Origin: Papilionanthe hookeriana x Papilionanthe teres | Lineage: Eukaryota > Streptophyta > Magnoliopsida > Asparagales > Orchidaceae | Direction of reading: 5' to 3' | Length of the DNA stretch: 64,000 bases | NCBI GenBank assembly: GCA_022702705.1 | Contig: CM040433.1 | Span: 22,970,167-23,034,166, forward strand | Part shown: piece by piece, positions 1-12,222 of the stretch | Position numbering within the stretch: the first letter of the stretch is position 1 | Layout: every line of letters begins with the position of its first letter | Translations under genes and position numbers: made by a program | The notes under the pieces: model-generated | What the model saw: only the letters and a program-made list of their open reading frames with translations | Databases searched by the model: none | What the model was told of the DNA's origin: nothing

Positions 1-1385
1 GCCACAACATTTCAAAATATAAAACAACTCGAAATTTAATCACAAACGAACACGAAAACTACAATTGCAACTAAATTAAAACGCCTCGTTGGATGATCGG
101 GAATACCTCGGATGATGTAACCTACGTGTTGCTAACGGGATTTCACGTGTCTAAATGAAAGTGTGGAACTCATTCGGTTGAGTTTAGCAGAATTCATCTG
201 GACTAAGTGAATCCGATAAAAATAATGATGCCGGAAGGATGGAACCGTGGGATCTTAACCGGTGTCGTTATAATCAACTTTAAGATTTGTTTTAATCAAA
301 ATACAAAAACACTTGGAAAATTAAGACTTCTCTAAACCAAAACACTTTTCTCATCCCCGGATTTATGATTTCTAAAACTAAACCTCTGCAACAACAAGGA
401 GCTTGGAGCATGGTGGGCAGACACGGCCATCGTCATCAACAAAACTTGAACCAACTTCAAGCAAAACCTTCTTAGAATTAAAACAACAAAGCCATAGGAC
501 TTCGAGGTAGCTTGCACTAGTGCAACATAAATCCTCAACTCTTCGTTAGGCATTTGCATTGCAAATTAAGCCCTAACCTAGGTCTTAGGATTCAGAGGTA
601 GTCGTCCGATACGACAATAAACCCTCACATCTTCTAAAGTTATTTGTTTGATCTTATCATACAAATATAACCCCTAATTAATTAAAATTGGCAAGATTGA
701 AATACTAAATAAACATTAGTACTTTCCTAAATTCAAGCCAAACAATAGGATAGTCGGAAATTACCGAAGTTCACTTCGAATCGGTGATTTCTCCTACCTT
801 TCTTCCTTTGGATTCACAAAACAAAATGTTCCAAATTTGATCCATTCCCTATTGAAATTCCAAAATTCAATCTTTGAAAACCTTAAACTTTGAAATTCTT
901 GAGAGCGAGAATTATTGGTTATTATCGAGAGTTTTCTTAGGTGATTCCCGTCACTTAAGATGTAATTAACTATAGGGGCTTGCCCTTATAGAGAATTTTA
1001 AAGAACCCGAGTAATATAAACCCTGTTTAATACTTTCATATTAAACGGGGAATTTGTCGGCTTATAAAATTGGTTCGCAGACCAAACGGATGTCATAAAA
1101 CTTCTAGTTTATTTGATCGAGCCCCACTCTCGAGCGAGTGTGTCTATCCTGAGGGATAGATACACGGCTTGTGGTGCGGTGCTCGTTTATATAAACTATT
1201 TGGGATGTGAGATCGGTTTAATCTCATATCTTAAAACTTTCAAATTTAAAATTATTTTCAAAGTCAAATACTACTTTCTAAATTATATATATATTTAAAT
1301 CAAATTTAAAATTTAAATTCGCCGACAACTTCTGTTAGGCGCCCCCCTTTTTAAAATATCACACAACCTAAAAATAGTGCCGACA
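1..1385. other. AT-rich stretch with no recognised gene
   Basis: No reading frame here resembles a known family, and the short ORFs (for example 332-559 on the minus strand) look like chance. The block ends exactly where the match to 45198 onward begins, so it is the left flank of the duplicated segment. A C-run after GGCG near 1340 looks LTR-like, but no partner repeat lies in the window. Confidence 0.5.
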
Positions 1386-1920
1386 GAGCTCTGGTGTGAG
1401 AGCCAGTATCCTCCCAGCCTAACCACAAATTTCGGGACTCAACCTAGGATTAGCCAATGTTCTTTATGCACTCATAAGAGGGTAAAGAATATGATTGCTT
1501 CTATTTGGCACATACAATATTTAATGCATCTCATTCTTTTACATTATCCAATTCACTACCTAAGAATAGTTGATTTTATTATCTTAAATTCACAAAACCA
1601 ATTGATCCAAAAAAGGTTATCTTTAGAATTAATATTTTCCTTTAGGAGTAGTTATTAGTTATTTTAAACATAAGACTTACCTTAGGAGTATTTGTTAGAA
1701 AAATCACTTATATCGACCTTCCAAACTAAAGTCTGATAATAGTAAACTAGAATTTGACTAATGACCTCTTACCTCATTTCCCTGTACGATCGATAAATGG
1801 GACTCCACTAGAGCCCTGTATTACTTGAATGATATGTATACTTGCGTAGAACCTCTAGTGTGTGCACGTACATACCAACATAAAAATAAGCAGAAAAATA
1901 GCATACGACAGGGCGCATCA
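1386..1920 (+). mobile_element. Truncated LTR, 3' part (same LTR as 43897-45732)
   Basis: This matches the last third of LTR B (45198-45732), including the segment near 1855 with the CTAGTGTGTG motif and the terminal GGGCGCATCA at 1911-1920. The 5' two thirds are missing because the duplication breakpoint cuts through the LTR. It is followed by AGGTG at 1921-1925, the same right flank as in copy 2. Confidence 0.8.
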
Positions 1921-4396
1921 AGGTGTCGGCTACTTGTTGAAGGCTTGTGATTGAAAAATCATCCCTTTTTTTTCTTGTCCTAAAAATTTGTTAGTGTATT
2001 ACAAAAAAGCTTATAACTCTTTACATTTTAATGAAATGAAACTTTTTACCTTTTCGCGATTATTTTTGTTACTTTGGCTTGTATAATTTCTTACTTTATT
2101 TAGAAATTTTGGCCCTTAGAGTTGTTTGCTCTCGGGTTACCAGAACCCGGTCGAGCGGGCATCGATCCTAGATGGTCTTGCCATCTGGTGTGGATCTTGT
2201 TGCTACCTTAGAGTGGCCGCCAAGATTTTTGGTGAGGCCTTTGCTATCCTTTTTGTGGATTTTGTTGCTAGGGGACAGAGGGCTACCCCTAGAGACCTCA
2301 CTGTTCAGAATTCGCATCGGTTTACAATAGAGGGACCTTCCAGTTTTTTGCTTGGTTCATAAGCTGGAGGCAATCGACCATGTATTTCAGGCAATTGGCT
2401 TATCAGTTTGGTCCCTTAGAACCAATGGGCTTTTAGCCTTTAGGGTGGTGGCTTAGACCTCCCAGGGATGTACCCTGACCTTACCCAATCATGTTGGTAT
2501 TTACGATTTATTGTGGCACCTTTTAGAGCCTCCTGGGGACTTGCCCTAGGCTTGCACAGCGTGCGGGCCTTCACCTCTTTACCACTCGCCAGGTACGGAT
2601 CTTTTCATCAACTGTGGGGGATGTATTCACTTAGGACTTTTCAGGGATCCTAACTACTCTTCATAGATATTGTCATTGATGAGTAGGGGAAACACCCAGA
2701 AGCCCTGACTTGTAGGTCTTACTAGAGTGTTTTTTCCAAGGGATGGATTTTTCAATTGTCTTGTGATATAGTCAATTGGCCACCTTTCGGTCAGCCCAAG
2801 CACCTTGAGTATTGGGCAAGGGTTTGAAGACATACCCAGTCACACTTAGTTCCCTGAGTATCTGGGAAGGTCCTGCGATGTTAATGCTTCTTTGGATAAG
2901 GGACACTTTAAAGACTATTTGACTATCACATCATTTTCCTTTTTAGGACATCAACTATGGAGATGTCTTACCACTGTTTTATGCTATCATAATTAAGTGG
3001 ACCCTCCTTGAGCATTTTAGTGAGCAAGTCCCGTTTAGAGCTGTTGATTCTTCCTTCTATTCAAAGGGGGTAGAAATTCTCCATGTCCTTAACTTCCCAT
3101 CGTGCGTACTGTCTTTGTGAAAATTTTGTGAGAATGACATACTTTCCATTTGGCTGGGAGCAAAGGCAATCTTCTTTCGATAGATGTTGATGGTTCTTCG
3201 AGGCCCATGCCTCCTTAATTTCTTTTTTTTACTTCTACTCATGTGTCAAATGGTTAGATTTTCTCTGAGCCAGGTGTCCATTGTTGCCCAAATCGAGTTG
3301 GACACCTGATAGGAGATCCTTCTTGCAGATGGATGTGGTGGGTTTTGAGTGGTGGAGGTAAGGCCACTTTCCAGAAGCTCAATACATCCATTTGAATGTT
3401 GTTATCAGATGTTCAGAGGTTTGTGGGTCTTTGGACTCTAATGGTCCAAGAGTACGCCATGACGCCTCCGACCCCAATGGTTTTTCCTCTCTGTCTCCAT
3501 CATTACGAGAGAAATTCAAAAGAGAGCGGGAGACAGACGAGGGCCCCTAAAATTTTTGCTCCAGTTGCATTATACTTTGGATTTGTACTGAGGAAGCTTA
3601 TGGAAGCAAAAGAGATTGGAATGAGTTTGAGTGACGAGAAAGCAGAACAAAGTTGAAATTCTTGGAGAGGAAAAGCCAGTTGACTTCCAGCAAGATTTTC
3701 GTCCACTGGTTAGCCTTCGTGGTGGATATGATGGTCTGTGGGTGAAGCGTGGGTCCAACATATTCCCAGAGAAGATCACGTCCGTCCGACTATGTGTTGC
3801 ATAGAGAGATGAACTTGTAGATTTCTTCTCTCGCTGTTCGTGACGACCAAACTTTCTTCTCATCTTCTCAATAGCCATAATTTTTGCTCTATAATGATTT
3901 TTAAAAGATTCATGCTCCTAGCGAACCGCGTAGGGCCTTCACTCCTCCAAAGGTATTGTCTCGGTCAAAAGATGTAAAAGGGCGTACCTGGTATGTTTGT
4001 TGGTCGAAATTTCTTTTATCTCTCAATTGGAATGAATAAAATTTCTTTTTATCTTTGTATATATTTCTGACCTGCATCGCATTTCTCACACTTTATTATT
4101 GTGCCTCTTCATCTGTGATGTGGTTATCCTATGCCTGACTAGTCGGTTGTGTCTGTTTCAGTACTCTTTTCTAGAGTTTGATCAAAAAAGATACTCGTCA
4201 GGATTTGATCTAGAAAAATTCTTTGAGATTCGGGACCACTCTGCACCTGACGCCTTTACTGGTGATACATTAAATGTTGCTAGATGGTGACATTTTGTTT
4301 GCTTTGCTAGAAATTAAATGTTGTGATGTCTCGTCAATGGGCTGAGTCAGCGTCTTTTCGTCAGTTGGTCCCCCCTAATAGTGAACTTTTCCTCCC

Positions 4397-4405
4397 TATA
4401 TAAAG
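4397..4405 (+). promoter_or_regulatory. TATA box in LTR-like region
   Basis: TATATAAAG lies in a GC-richer context and is preserved at 48219-48227 in copy 2. It is about 170 bp upstream of the putative LTR end and primer-binding site, a spacing usual for a plant LTR promoter. Activity is unknown. Confidence 0.55.
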
Positions 4406-4578
4406 GGAGGAGAGGTCCACCGCGCCCTTGCCACTTCAACATGAGTGTCTGCCTCGTGACAGTGGAGAGTTGTCGGACAGCTCTTTACACAGTCAGTGGT
4501 GGAGGAGATACTCTATTGATGCAGATTCTTGTTTTCTTGAGGACATATCCTCCAATTTAAATTTTTTTTGTAAATCAA

Positions 4579-4589
4579 GTATCAGAGGG
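4579..4589 (+). other. Primer-binding-site-like sequence (tRNA-iMet type)
   Basis: AGTATCAGAGG directly follows a CA end (AAATCA) and matches most of the plant initiator-methionine primer site TGGTATCAGAGC. The same sequence is at 48400-48410. This supports reading the sequence upstream as a plus-strand LTR, but no matching second LTR was located. Confidence 0.4.
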
Positions 4590-4620
4590 GAGGGTTTTGT
4601 GTAAGCCATACACCCAACCT

Positions 4621-6210
4621 TGGCCAAACTCGCAATTACGCAGTTAATTACTTTCCAAAAGATAGCCAAAAACATGACCTAAATTTATATATAGCGGCTA
4701 GTGTGTATAAATGATATGTTATAGAATTTAGAATTTGATTAATAGTTTACACACTAGGGGTAGTGCGCAAGTATAGATATCATTTTAATTAATATAATAT
4801 TTTCTTTAAAACCGCAGTATCGATCCCATAGGGGAAGGTGAAATTCTTTTGTAGACTTAGAAAACTCAACCTAAACTGTAAACAATTATCTAGAAAATAC
4901 GTTAGCAAGTTTATGTGTAAAAAGAAATTAATAAATTTTAATTTAAAGTTTAAATAAAATGAAGTGTTTCTAAACCATTTTTATAAAGAAGAGTTCAAAT
5001 TATGCGGGTGTTCTTTCCCCTTGTAAAGAGATCATAATTAGTGTAGGAATTAAATGTTTAAAAGTTAAAATGTACTTCTGTGACAAATAGGTGCATACCT
5101 ATTCGTTACCCTCTTACGAGTGCATAAAGAACATGGGCTAACCTAAGTTCCAAAATCTCAGGTGTTGCTGGGTAGGTTCTAGCCTCTCACATCCAGATTA
5201 CACACTGCACCCTCTCTATAGAATTAACCAGTCATAAGATTTAAAACTCTAGATCAAATTGGTTGAGGTTCTAGCTTGTCAACCTAGAATCACTAGTTCT
5301 ACGCCCATAAAAACTTATCTCCCTATCTATTTTGCACTAACCCATGGATTACCTTCTCATCCATGAAATTAATGTGATTCTTACTAGTTGAGGAACACAT
5401 AACCCTCCCGGTCATTATGGATTCACAACAAATTTTAACATTGCAATTGGTCAGATTGAAGATGTAAATGAAGAATGAAGTAAAGAATCATCACAAGTAT
5501 AGAATAAGATAAATCTTAAACAATTCTAATCCTACGCATTATTACTTCTTATTGCAATGAGAAGGATAAAGATAACTACTCAGAATTCATGAGGATAATA
5601 CAACAAAACATGGTTTATATAAAAAGCAAAGTTTACATAATAACACAAAGCTCAAACAAAAATACAAATTACTTATCTTAGACTTCTTCTTAGGCAAATC
5701 TTTTGAAGTTCCATTGATGACTTCTTGCTCCAACAGACACCACAATACACTAAAAAAACTCTTGCTTACACACACACACACACACACACCAAGTCTCACA
5801 ACCTCTTCTCTGCACACGTTAAAAGAAGACGTTTTTTTTTACCAGCCAATGACTTCTTTAAATAGAGCTCTCAAAATTACCAAGAGTAACTTCAACTACC
5901 TCTTCAAAATTTGTCCAAATATATTTGATAAAGTTCAAAACCGTTTATGGTGTCTAAGTGCACAATCATGGCGCCTAGGCGCCAACCTTCTAGAAGCCTC
6001 AAATAACTACCTGGCGCCTAGGCGCCAAATCACTTTTCTTTGCTTCTTTGCTTCATTTGATCCCATTTTGCTTCGTTTTTGCTTCTTTTGCTCTTAAAAT
6101 TCATCTCTTTACTTGAGATAAAAAACAAAAAAACCTTCAATTAAAACGCAATATCCTTAAAAATGAGTATAAAATACATTTAGAAAATTAACATATTTTT
6201 TGGTTTTTCA
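4621..6210 (-). mobile_element. Athila-like 3' LTR, copy 1
   Basis: On the minus strand the LTR starts with TG at 6210 directly after a polypurine tract and ends with CA at 4621. Homologous LTRs are 48443-50028 and 53467-55035. It carries two perfect 16-bp palindromes (5969-5984 and 6012-6027), a CA microsatellite at about 5767-5790, and the conserved terminal block CTAGTGTGTAAAC near 4750. The flank AACCT (4616-4620) equals the target-site flank of copy 2. The 127-residue ORF 5714-6097 is an accident inside the LTR. Confidence 0.85.
5969..6027. promoter_or_regulatory. Paired 16-bp palindromes in LTR
   Basis: TGGCGCCTAGGCGCCA occurs at 5969-5984 and again at 6012-6027, with starts 43 bp apart. 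Both are perfect palindromes. The pair is kept at 49787/49830 and, with substitutions, at 54791/54834. It could form hairpins in the LTR transcript or be a paired protein-binding site; the function is unknown. Confidence 0.75.
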
Positions 6211-6224
6211 ATTCCCCCAAACTT
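6211..6224 (-). other. Polypurine tract of Athila-like element, copy 1
   Basis: Read on the minus strand, AAGTTTGGGGGAAT lies immediately before the TG of the LTR. This is the usual form and position of the plus-strand primer in Athila-type elements. It is preserved at 50029-50042. Confidence 0.8.
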
Positions 6225-7521
6225 AAACATTACTTGTCTTTAAGTAACCCTTTTATTTATAAGCTAAATATTATAACTTATGGTAGTAGGTTCAAATAAA
6301 GATTCCCATAGTTTTTGCCTCATAAACGTGATAGTGACAATTTAGAAAAATTTTCAATAACTTAGGTTAGAATTAAGGTGTAAGAATATCTAATAATCAA
6401 GTTAGGAATTCTGGTTTTCTATTCATTTTTAGAAATATTGTAATTTGTCAGACTTGGGAATCTTTAAAAAAATTTAAATAAAAGATTAACATGAGAACTC
6501 TACTAGTAAAGATTTTCTAATACATTTAAAATTAAGAATAAGCTCAAATGTAAATAAGTTTCTTCCTTTAAGATAATTCATGTGGAGACACTTTTTAATT
6601 AGACATCTCCTCAAGCTTCTCTCCACAAATTTTTGTTTTTTACTTTTCTTTCTCTTTTGATTTTTATTTTCTTTTTCTTTCAGAATCATTTTCAATTCTT
6701 TCTTTTCTTTTCTTTTCATGTGAGGATATTACTACATCTGAATAGCCTTTAATAATTTTGAACTTCACTATCCTCATCTTAAAGTTAAAAACATCTCACA
6801 TTTCTTTACTTGATATTATGTATTAGTATAAAATAATTTTTTATAGAGTCTGTAATTCTTCTTGTAAGTGAAAATCTAAGATTTCCTAGTATTTCAAAGG
6901 ACAACTTCTCTTATTATGAATAGTAAAAGGATATTCCTATACTTTTATACCACATATCTTAACGCTAGAACAACTCTTAATTAATAAAAAATTTTACTTA
7001 AGTTTACTATAACATTCGTAAAATTAAAAATATAGCTCTTTAAAGATAAGATCACATATCACATGTTATGTTAAAATAATTTTAAATATATTTTATTGAG
7101 GACAAATAAAATTTAGTTTTTTTTAAGTGTTTTTCTCACTTTCGCAAACTTGAGTTTTTAAATATTTTAAAACATGATAGTAAAAAAATAGTAAGAAGAG
7201 AGAAAAATTTAATAGATTAATTATCTATTAACAATTCGTAAATATGAAAATTATGAACGTACAAGAAATAAAAACAGGTGTGTGTAGCAGTAAGTAAATA
7301 TCAACTACAGGTTTAGCTTGAAAAGTACATGTAAAGAACTACTATCAAACACAAGCAGTATATGTATGAACTGATCAAAATGAAATCACCAGTGCAGTGA
7401 AAACTAAAAAATCAATAATCCATATTAACAAAAAACATACATAACATAATGTCCAATACAATCAAAATAACTAAACATCAGAAATAACCATTGAAATTAA
7501 CTACAAACAAACTCAGAATCA
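6225..7521 (-). mobile_element. Non-coding 3' interior of Athila-like element, copy 1
   Basis: This is AT-rich sequence between the end of the env-like ORF and the polypurine tract, matching copy 2 at 50043-51338. A T/C-rich stretch near 6640-6720 gives a lysine-rich minus-strand ORF (6486-6719) that looks like low complexity rather than a gene. Confidence 0.6.
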
Positions 7522-8658
7522 CTACTCCTCCTCCTCCTCCTCCTCATCACCTCACCCATAAACTTTTGGTGCTAAAATGGAGGATAATGAGGATACTCAA
7601 CAAACTCAAAACCGTGAACACCTCTTAAAAAGCTCACTAAGGAAGTGTTGAAGCTAGGTTTGTAATCACTCTTCCTTCTCATATATTTATCCAAGTGATC
7701 CTGGTGATCTTCATTATCATTCAACTGACACAACATAAAAAAGATTTAGACTGATGTTTGATATATCGATCAAGAAGCTCCTCTAAAATAGTAGAAGGTT
7801 GTGCACTAGCACTGGAAGTGGACGATCTATAAGCAGAAGCAGAAGCAACATCTTAAAGTTGGCTTTTAGAACCAGGCATAGCATGCTTTCCCTAAATATC
7901 CACATTAGCCTTACCTATAGTATTTAGTGGCACTAATATCTCCTCCTCAGCTTCAAATTTAACATCAGATTGCTTGCAAATAGTAAAAATAAGAGAGGGA
8001 TATCCCAAAAGTCCAGTAGATTGTTCCGTAGAAGAAGTGATAATTGCCTTATAAATGAGAGAGCCAATATCGATGGTTTCATATTCGAATAGAGTAGTTC
8101 AAAGCTGATTTCTCCTTGGTCACTTCACTCAGATGATTTGTAGGGAGAAGGTGAGCAATAATGAAGTAATGTTAGGCTTTAGAAGGAGGACTAAGCATGG
8201 AAGAAGGAAAATTTTACCTTATGCCTGTTCTTGATCTTCCAAGCTCCACACCAGTCAATCAAAAACCCAATAATTTCATCCAGCTTGGCATCATTTGGAT
8301 CAAACACAGAATAAAAGCAAGTAGGAACACTTTGTAGATCATATAAAGCATTGATCTGTTCCAGTATAAATTCAATTGTCCTCTCTAACAAATACCTTGT
8401 CATCCGTCGCATTAGGAAGGTTTGCATATAACTCGCAGATGACTGAAATAACAACTACAGCAGTGAAATAGAAAAAACTTCCCCAATGCCTTGCAACAAT
8501 TAAATTCTCCACAGATCCACCTAGTCAAGAAAAAATTTGCTCAACAATCAACTTTTTCGATACAAGCAGATTGTTGTACCGATCTTAAGCTTTTAAGCTC
8601 GTAAATTTCTTGTGTAAAAAACTTCTTTCTCCTTTCCTCTCTTTGTTTTTGGAGCCAT
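7522..8658 (-). pseudogene. Athila-type third ORF (env position / plant transposon protein), decayed
   Basis: The frame opens at 8658 with MAPKTKRGKEKE, a start common to the ORF found between pol and the 3' LTR of Athila-lineage elements. Recognisable stretches follow, broken by stops and frameshifts: LIDWCGAWKIKNRHKVKF (about 8230-8290), LLPTNHLSEVTKEKSALNYS (about 8075-8150), then a segment around 7960-8060 with the family's usual pattern of small and hydrophobic residues followed by a cysteine. The end is an acidic run of glutamates encoded by the CTC repeat at 7525-7550, stop at 7522-7524. The role of this protein is not established; its position recalls retroviral env, but no signal peptide or clear membrane span is seen. 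The copy at 51339-52161 is cut off at its N-terminal side. Confidence 0.65.
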
Positions 8659-10309
8659 CACAAAATCTAGTAAAATTTCAAATAAATTCCAAATAAAAGT
8701 TCTAAAGGCTCCTACAAGCAATTTACAAGTAAACAAACTCTTCCACCATGGATTTCTCACTATTTTCTCCAAAATTTTCAATTTTTGATCCACTTAATGT
8801 GGAAGAAATCCATGGTGAAATGAGAAAATTTTTATGCCAAAATGTAGATCTTATATAGAGAAGAAGAAATCTAAAATTTTTGAGTCTAAAATCACCAAGA
8901 TTTGTTAGCTATGGGGAGCCCATGGGAGGTGCTAGCGACGAGTTGGAGCAGAAGACGAAGCTCAAGAACAAAATGGTGTCAAACTATTCCAACTTGCGAT
9001 TTGAGGGGCTGTACTGGCGATTTATTCAGTTTAGCGCTCAGGCTCGCTGCTTCCCGATGGCTAGAGCCAGATTCTAGCGCCTAGGATCCATACCCAAATT
9101 TTGTAATTTTTATTTATTTTTTACTTTTTTAAAATATAAGCATAGCAAACCTAAGGCCTCCGAACCCTAATTTACTCGATTCAACATAATTTTTAAATTT
9201 AATTATCTTCCAATCATCCCTCAACTTTCATTCGCACCAGTATTAAATTCCTAAATACGGACAATCCAAAAGATCAAGCAAGCTAACACCATAAATTATA
9301 CCATATGCTTACTACAAAATCACTAACATAAACATAAGTTCGATACAAATGGACATAATATCAATCCACAATAAGTAATTAATTAAATACAAGCGAAGAC
9401 GTAAAATATGCAGAACTAAAGACACTTAAAGATCAGATTCGGTACACAACAGTTAAACATCAGCCTTTTCATACAAACCTCTGACTACTAATTATTATGC
9501 ACATCAATGCCACCCATCTTTTCATTAATCGGAGTTCGGTGCATGAATAAGTTGTAAAACGAACAGCAAGGAAAATCATCAGAAGACTTTTCTCCAATCT
9601 AGTAGTTCTTCTAATCCATCCTTATTTATGCATCATGTAAACAGGCCATATGATCGAATTGAAGCTTCAACTGCCAATCCAAATGTTTGAATTGGTAAGT
9701 GATGTCATTCAATTTGGTATGCATATTTGTAATTCCTCTTTAACCTTCTTGTTTTTCTCTACAATTTCTTTGAGGCTAAGTGCTAGGAACCCATTGAAGT
9801 ATGTCTGGGTGTCCTTGTGCAAGAATTTCCTTCCATCAGCCCCTCCTTTGCTTTTTCTCTGGTACAAGGAAAAATGAATCTAGCACTCACTTCCTTCTCC
9901 AAATATACTTTCTCACGCCTAGATTATGAAATGTAAGGACCCATGAGCATATTTATGGTGGTTTTAAAGGAAAGAAGTGGGTTTAAACTACCAAGGGGAG
10001 ATTTATCCATGCTTTCCTAACCATGGCGCCTAGGTGCCAGACTCACTACAAACTAGCGCTTAGGTGCTAGGTTTTGGCGCCTAAGCGTCAGTGTTCAAAT
10101 AAGCACAGCTTCGTCATGCGTCCAAATATCACGTTCAAACCTCAACTATCATAAAATTAGTGTCTTGTGTCCCCATACATCTTATAGGTCTCAGTACTAC
10201 AACAATTGGTCTATATAACAACAACAACAAATCAAGCTACACAGATAACCATGGGTTGCCTTCCACGACGCACTTGGTTTTACTTTGTCAACCTGACATA
10301 TCAAATGTT
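8659..10309 (-). mobile_element. Athila-like interior between pol and third ORF
   Basis: This stretch is mostly non-coding. A minus-strand remnant near 9680-9850 reads KDTQTYFNGFLALSLKEIVE and then a lysine/glutamate-rich coiled-coil-like segment. Near 10160-10300 there is a CAA microsatellite and a segment like the GGTTGCCTTCC block commonly found downstream of pol in Athila elements. Three further GGCGCC-type palindromes lie at 10024-10039, 10053-10070 and 10075-10090. Confidence 0.5.
10024..10090. promoter_or_regulatory. Cluster of three GGCGCC-type palindromes
   Basis: TGGCGCCTAGGTGCCA, CTAGCGCTTAGGTGCTAG and TGGCGCCTAAGCGTCA follow one another within 70 bp. They are near-palindromes of the same class as the pairs in the LTRs but lie inside the element, 3' of integrase. 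A related CTAGCGCCTAGG occurs near 9074. Confidence 0.55.
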
Positions 10310-11530
10310 TTACTCTGGTTGAACCAACATCAATATCTCTTCATATAAAGGCTTGTTTCTGCTTATGCAAGGTTTCACTCTGTTTCTCTTTACTTTAATT
10401 ATTCTTTCAGTATTCAGATCTTTAATATCCATATCACCATATGAATAGACTTTTATTACAATAAATGATCCCAACCACCTAGACTTAAGTTTTCTAGGAA
10501 ATAGTTTCAATCTTTTATTATACAATAAAACTTCTTGACCAGGCTCAAAATCTTCCGATCATGCCAAATTTTCATCTTTTGGTTATAAATTTTTGCATTC
10601 TCATAAGATTCATTTCTAATTTTCTCGAGCTCATTTAATTGTAATAATTATTTCTCTCCAGCATCTTTTTGATTATAATTAAATTCCTTTATAGCCCAAT
10701 AAGCGATATGCTCCAATTTCAACTGATAAGTGATAAGCATTTCCAAATATGAGCCTATATAGTGACTTTTCTTTAGAAGTTTTACAAGTAGTCATATAAG
10801 CCCATACCACATAATCAAGTCAAGCAGACCAATCTTTTTTATTAGTATTTACAGTCGTTTTTAATATTCATTTAATTTCTCGGTTTGATACCTTTGTTAG
10901 GCCACTGGTTTGAGGATGATATGCTGTGGCAATTTGTTGTTTAATTTCATATTTCTTTGTTAGTTTTAATTCTTATGTTCTTAAAATGACTTCTCCCATC
11001 TGTAATGATCACTCTAGGCATTTCAAATATGGTAAAAATATTTTTCTTTAAAATTTTGCAACACTCTGAGCATCACAGCGGGGTAAAACAACTGCTTCAA
11101 TTCATTTAAAAACATAATCCATAGCCAATAAAATATAAATATTTTTGAGAAATGGTATAAATTGTCCCATAAAATCAAAACCCCAAACACAAAAAAATTG
11201 AACTTCCAAAGTAAAATTTTAGGGCATTTCATTCTTTCTAGAAATATTGCCTACTATCTGACATCAATCATAAGTTTTTACATAAATATTGACATCCCTA
11301 AATAACATAAGCCAATAAAATTCAGATTGTAGAGTTTTAAATGAAGTTTTATCCACTCTAAAATGTTCCCCAAAATCAGATTCATGTCATTTTTGAATAA
11401 TTTCCCAAGTTTCTTTAAATGGTACACATCTTCAGATAACTTGTTCCTAACATTTTCTATATAAATAAGGATCATTTCAAAAATAAATATTTGCATCATG
11501 TATGAACGTCTTCTTTTGGTGGCTTGTTAA
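10310..11530 (-). pseudogene. Ty3/gypsy integrase, Athila-like, decayed
   Basis: Integrase would insert element cDNA into the host genome. The C-terminal part is well kept in 10310-10525: YNKRLKLFPRKLKSRW and YGDMDIKDLN are typical of the end of pol in Athila-group elements. Upstream, in shifted frames, are a core motif like HPQTSG (about 10880-10930), an ITDG-type segment near 11010, a GFDFMG-like first catalytic segment near 11170, and the zinc-finger region in 11278-11499. Many stops and frameshifts show it is dead. Gene order gag-PR-RT-RH-IN reads right to left. Confidence 0.85.
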
Positions 11531-11635
11531 TTCGTAGGGTAAAATTTTACTAACTATATAATTAACCTTATCAACATACCACATAATACGCCACTCAGAA
11601 ACAACATAAATTTATTCATCGTAGAAATTTTTTAT

Positions 11636-12222
11636 TTATTTCAACATCATAATCACCATAATTTTCTCGTTCCAACCTTGATAAGTGATCAAAAATTTGA
11701 ATATCAGTTTATTTCCTATCACTACTTCAAAATCAAACCCCTGCGTCAGAAGGACCCATCTGATTAACCTTGGTTTTGCATCATCCTTCAGCATCATATA
11801 TTTTATATCAGAATGATTAGTATGCACAATGCATTTTGCTTCAATTAAATAAGACCTAAATTTATCAAATGCATATACTATTGTCAATAACTCTTTTTCA
11901 GTATGAGTATAATTACATTGAGTTTCATTAAGATTTTTACTAGTATAGTATATAACTTCAAAAATCTTATCAATTTTTTGCCTTAAAACTGCCCGATTAA
12001 CATAATCACTTGTATCAATTCAAATGGTTTTTCCTACTCAGGTAAAACAATAATAACTGCAGTAATTGATTTTTCTTTTAATAAATTAAAGGCATTAAGG
12101 CATTCCTCGTTAAAATTAAATATGGCGCCTTCTTTTAAAGATGACACAAAGGCTTGACAATTTTAGAAAAGTCTTTAATATAATGCCTGTAAAATCCAGC
12201 ATATCCTCGAAAACTCCTATCT
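11636..12222 (-). pseudogene. RT connection and RNase H of Athila-like pol; RT palm missing
   Basis: The RNase H part gives FDKFRSYLIEAKCIVHTNHS followed by DAKPRLIRWVLL, a standard Ty3/gypsy RNase H signature, although the usual YTDH is HTNH here. Just upstream, GYAGFYRHYIKDFSKIVKPL (about 12120-12200) is the segment that follows the RT palm. The catalytic RT core with its YxDD box is absent: protease sequence passes directly into this segment near 12222. This is an internal deletion of about the length of the RT fingers and palm. Confidence 0.85.

Larger units (their letters stand above)
1926..4615 (+). mobile_element. Unidentified retroelement interior/LTR region, copy 1
   Basis: This is about 2.7 kb of moderate GC content, better than 95% alike by eye to 45738-48437. 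The only ORFs are short (2126-2362, 2468-2653, 3396-3656 on the plus strand) and none gives a domain I recognise. The end behaves like a plant LTR: a TATA box at 4397-4405, then a CA end near 4578 followed by a primer-site-like AGTATCAGAGG. I infer that this is the LTR or 3' part of a Ty3/gypsy-type element into which the Athila-like element inserted at AACCT (4616-4620). Confidence 0.5.
1386..8343 (+). repeat. Segmental duplication, copy 1
   Basis: This block is nearly colinear with 45198-52161 in the same orientation, with scattered substitutions and small indels. It contains, in order, the 3' part of a plus-strand LTR, an unidentified interior with a TATA box, the 3' LTR of a minus-strand Athila-like element, its polypurine tract and part of its env-like ORF. 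The left edge falls inside an LTR. The right edge is not the end of copied material: copy 1 continues into pol, while copy 2 jumps to gag, so 8343 marks the deletion point of copy 2. Because unrelated insertion junctions are shared, the copies arose by duplication of a nest, not by independent insertions. Confidence 0.95.

Noticed and set aside
5714..6097. 127-residue ORF, one of the longest in the window
   Set aside because: It lies wholly inside the Athila-like LTR, on the strand opposite to element transcription, and spans the CA microsatellite and both palindromes. The duplicate copy keeps only the second part (49667-49915).
6486..6719. Lysine-rich ORF on the minus strand (also 50304-50537)
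   Set aside because: It is translated from a T/C-rich low-complexity stretch; conservation between the two places only reflects the segmental duplication.
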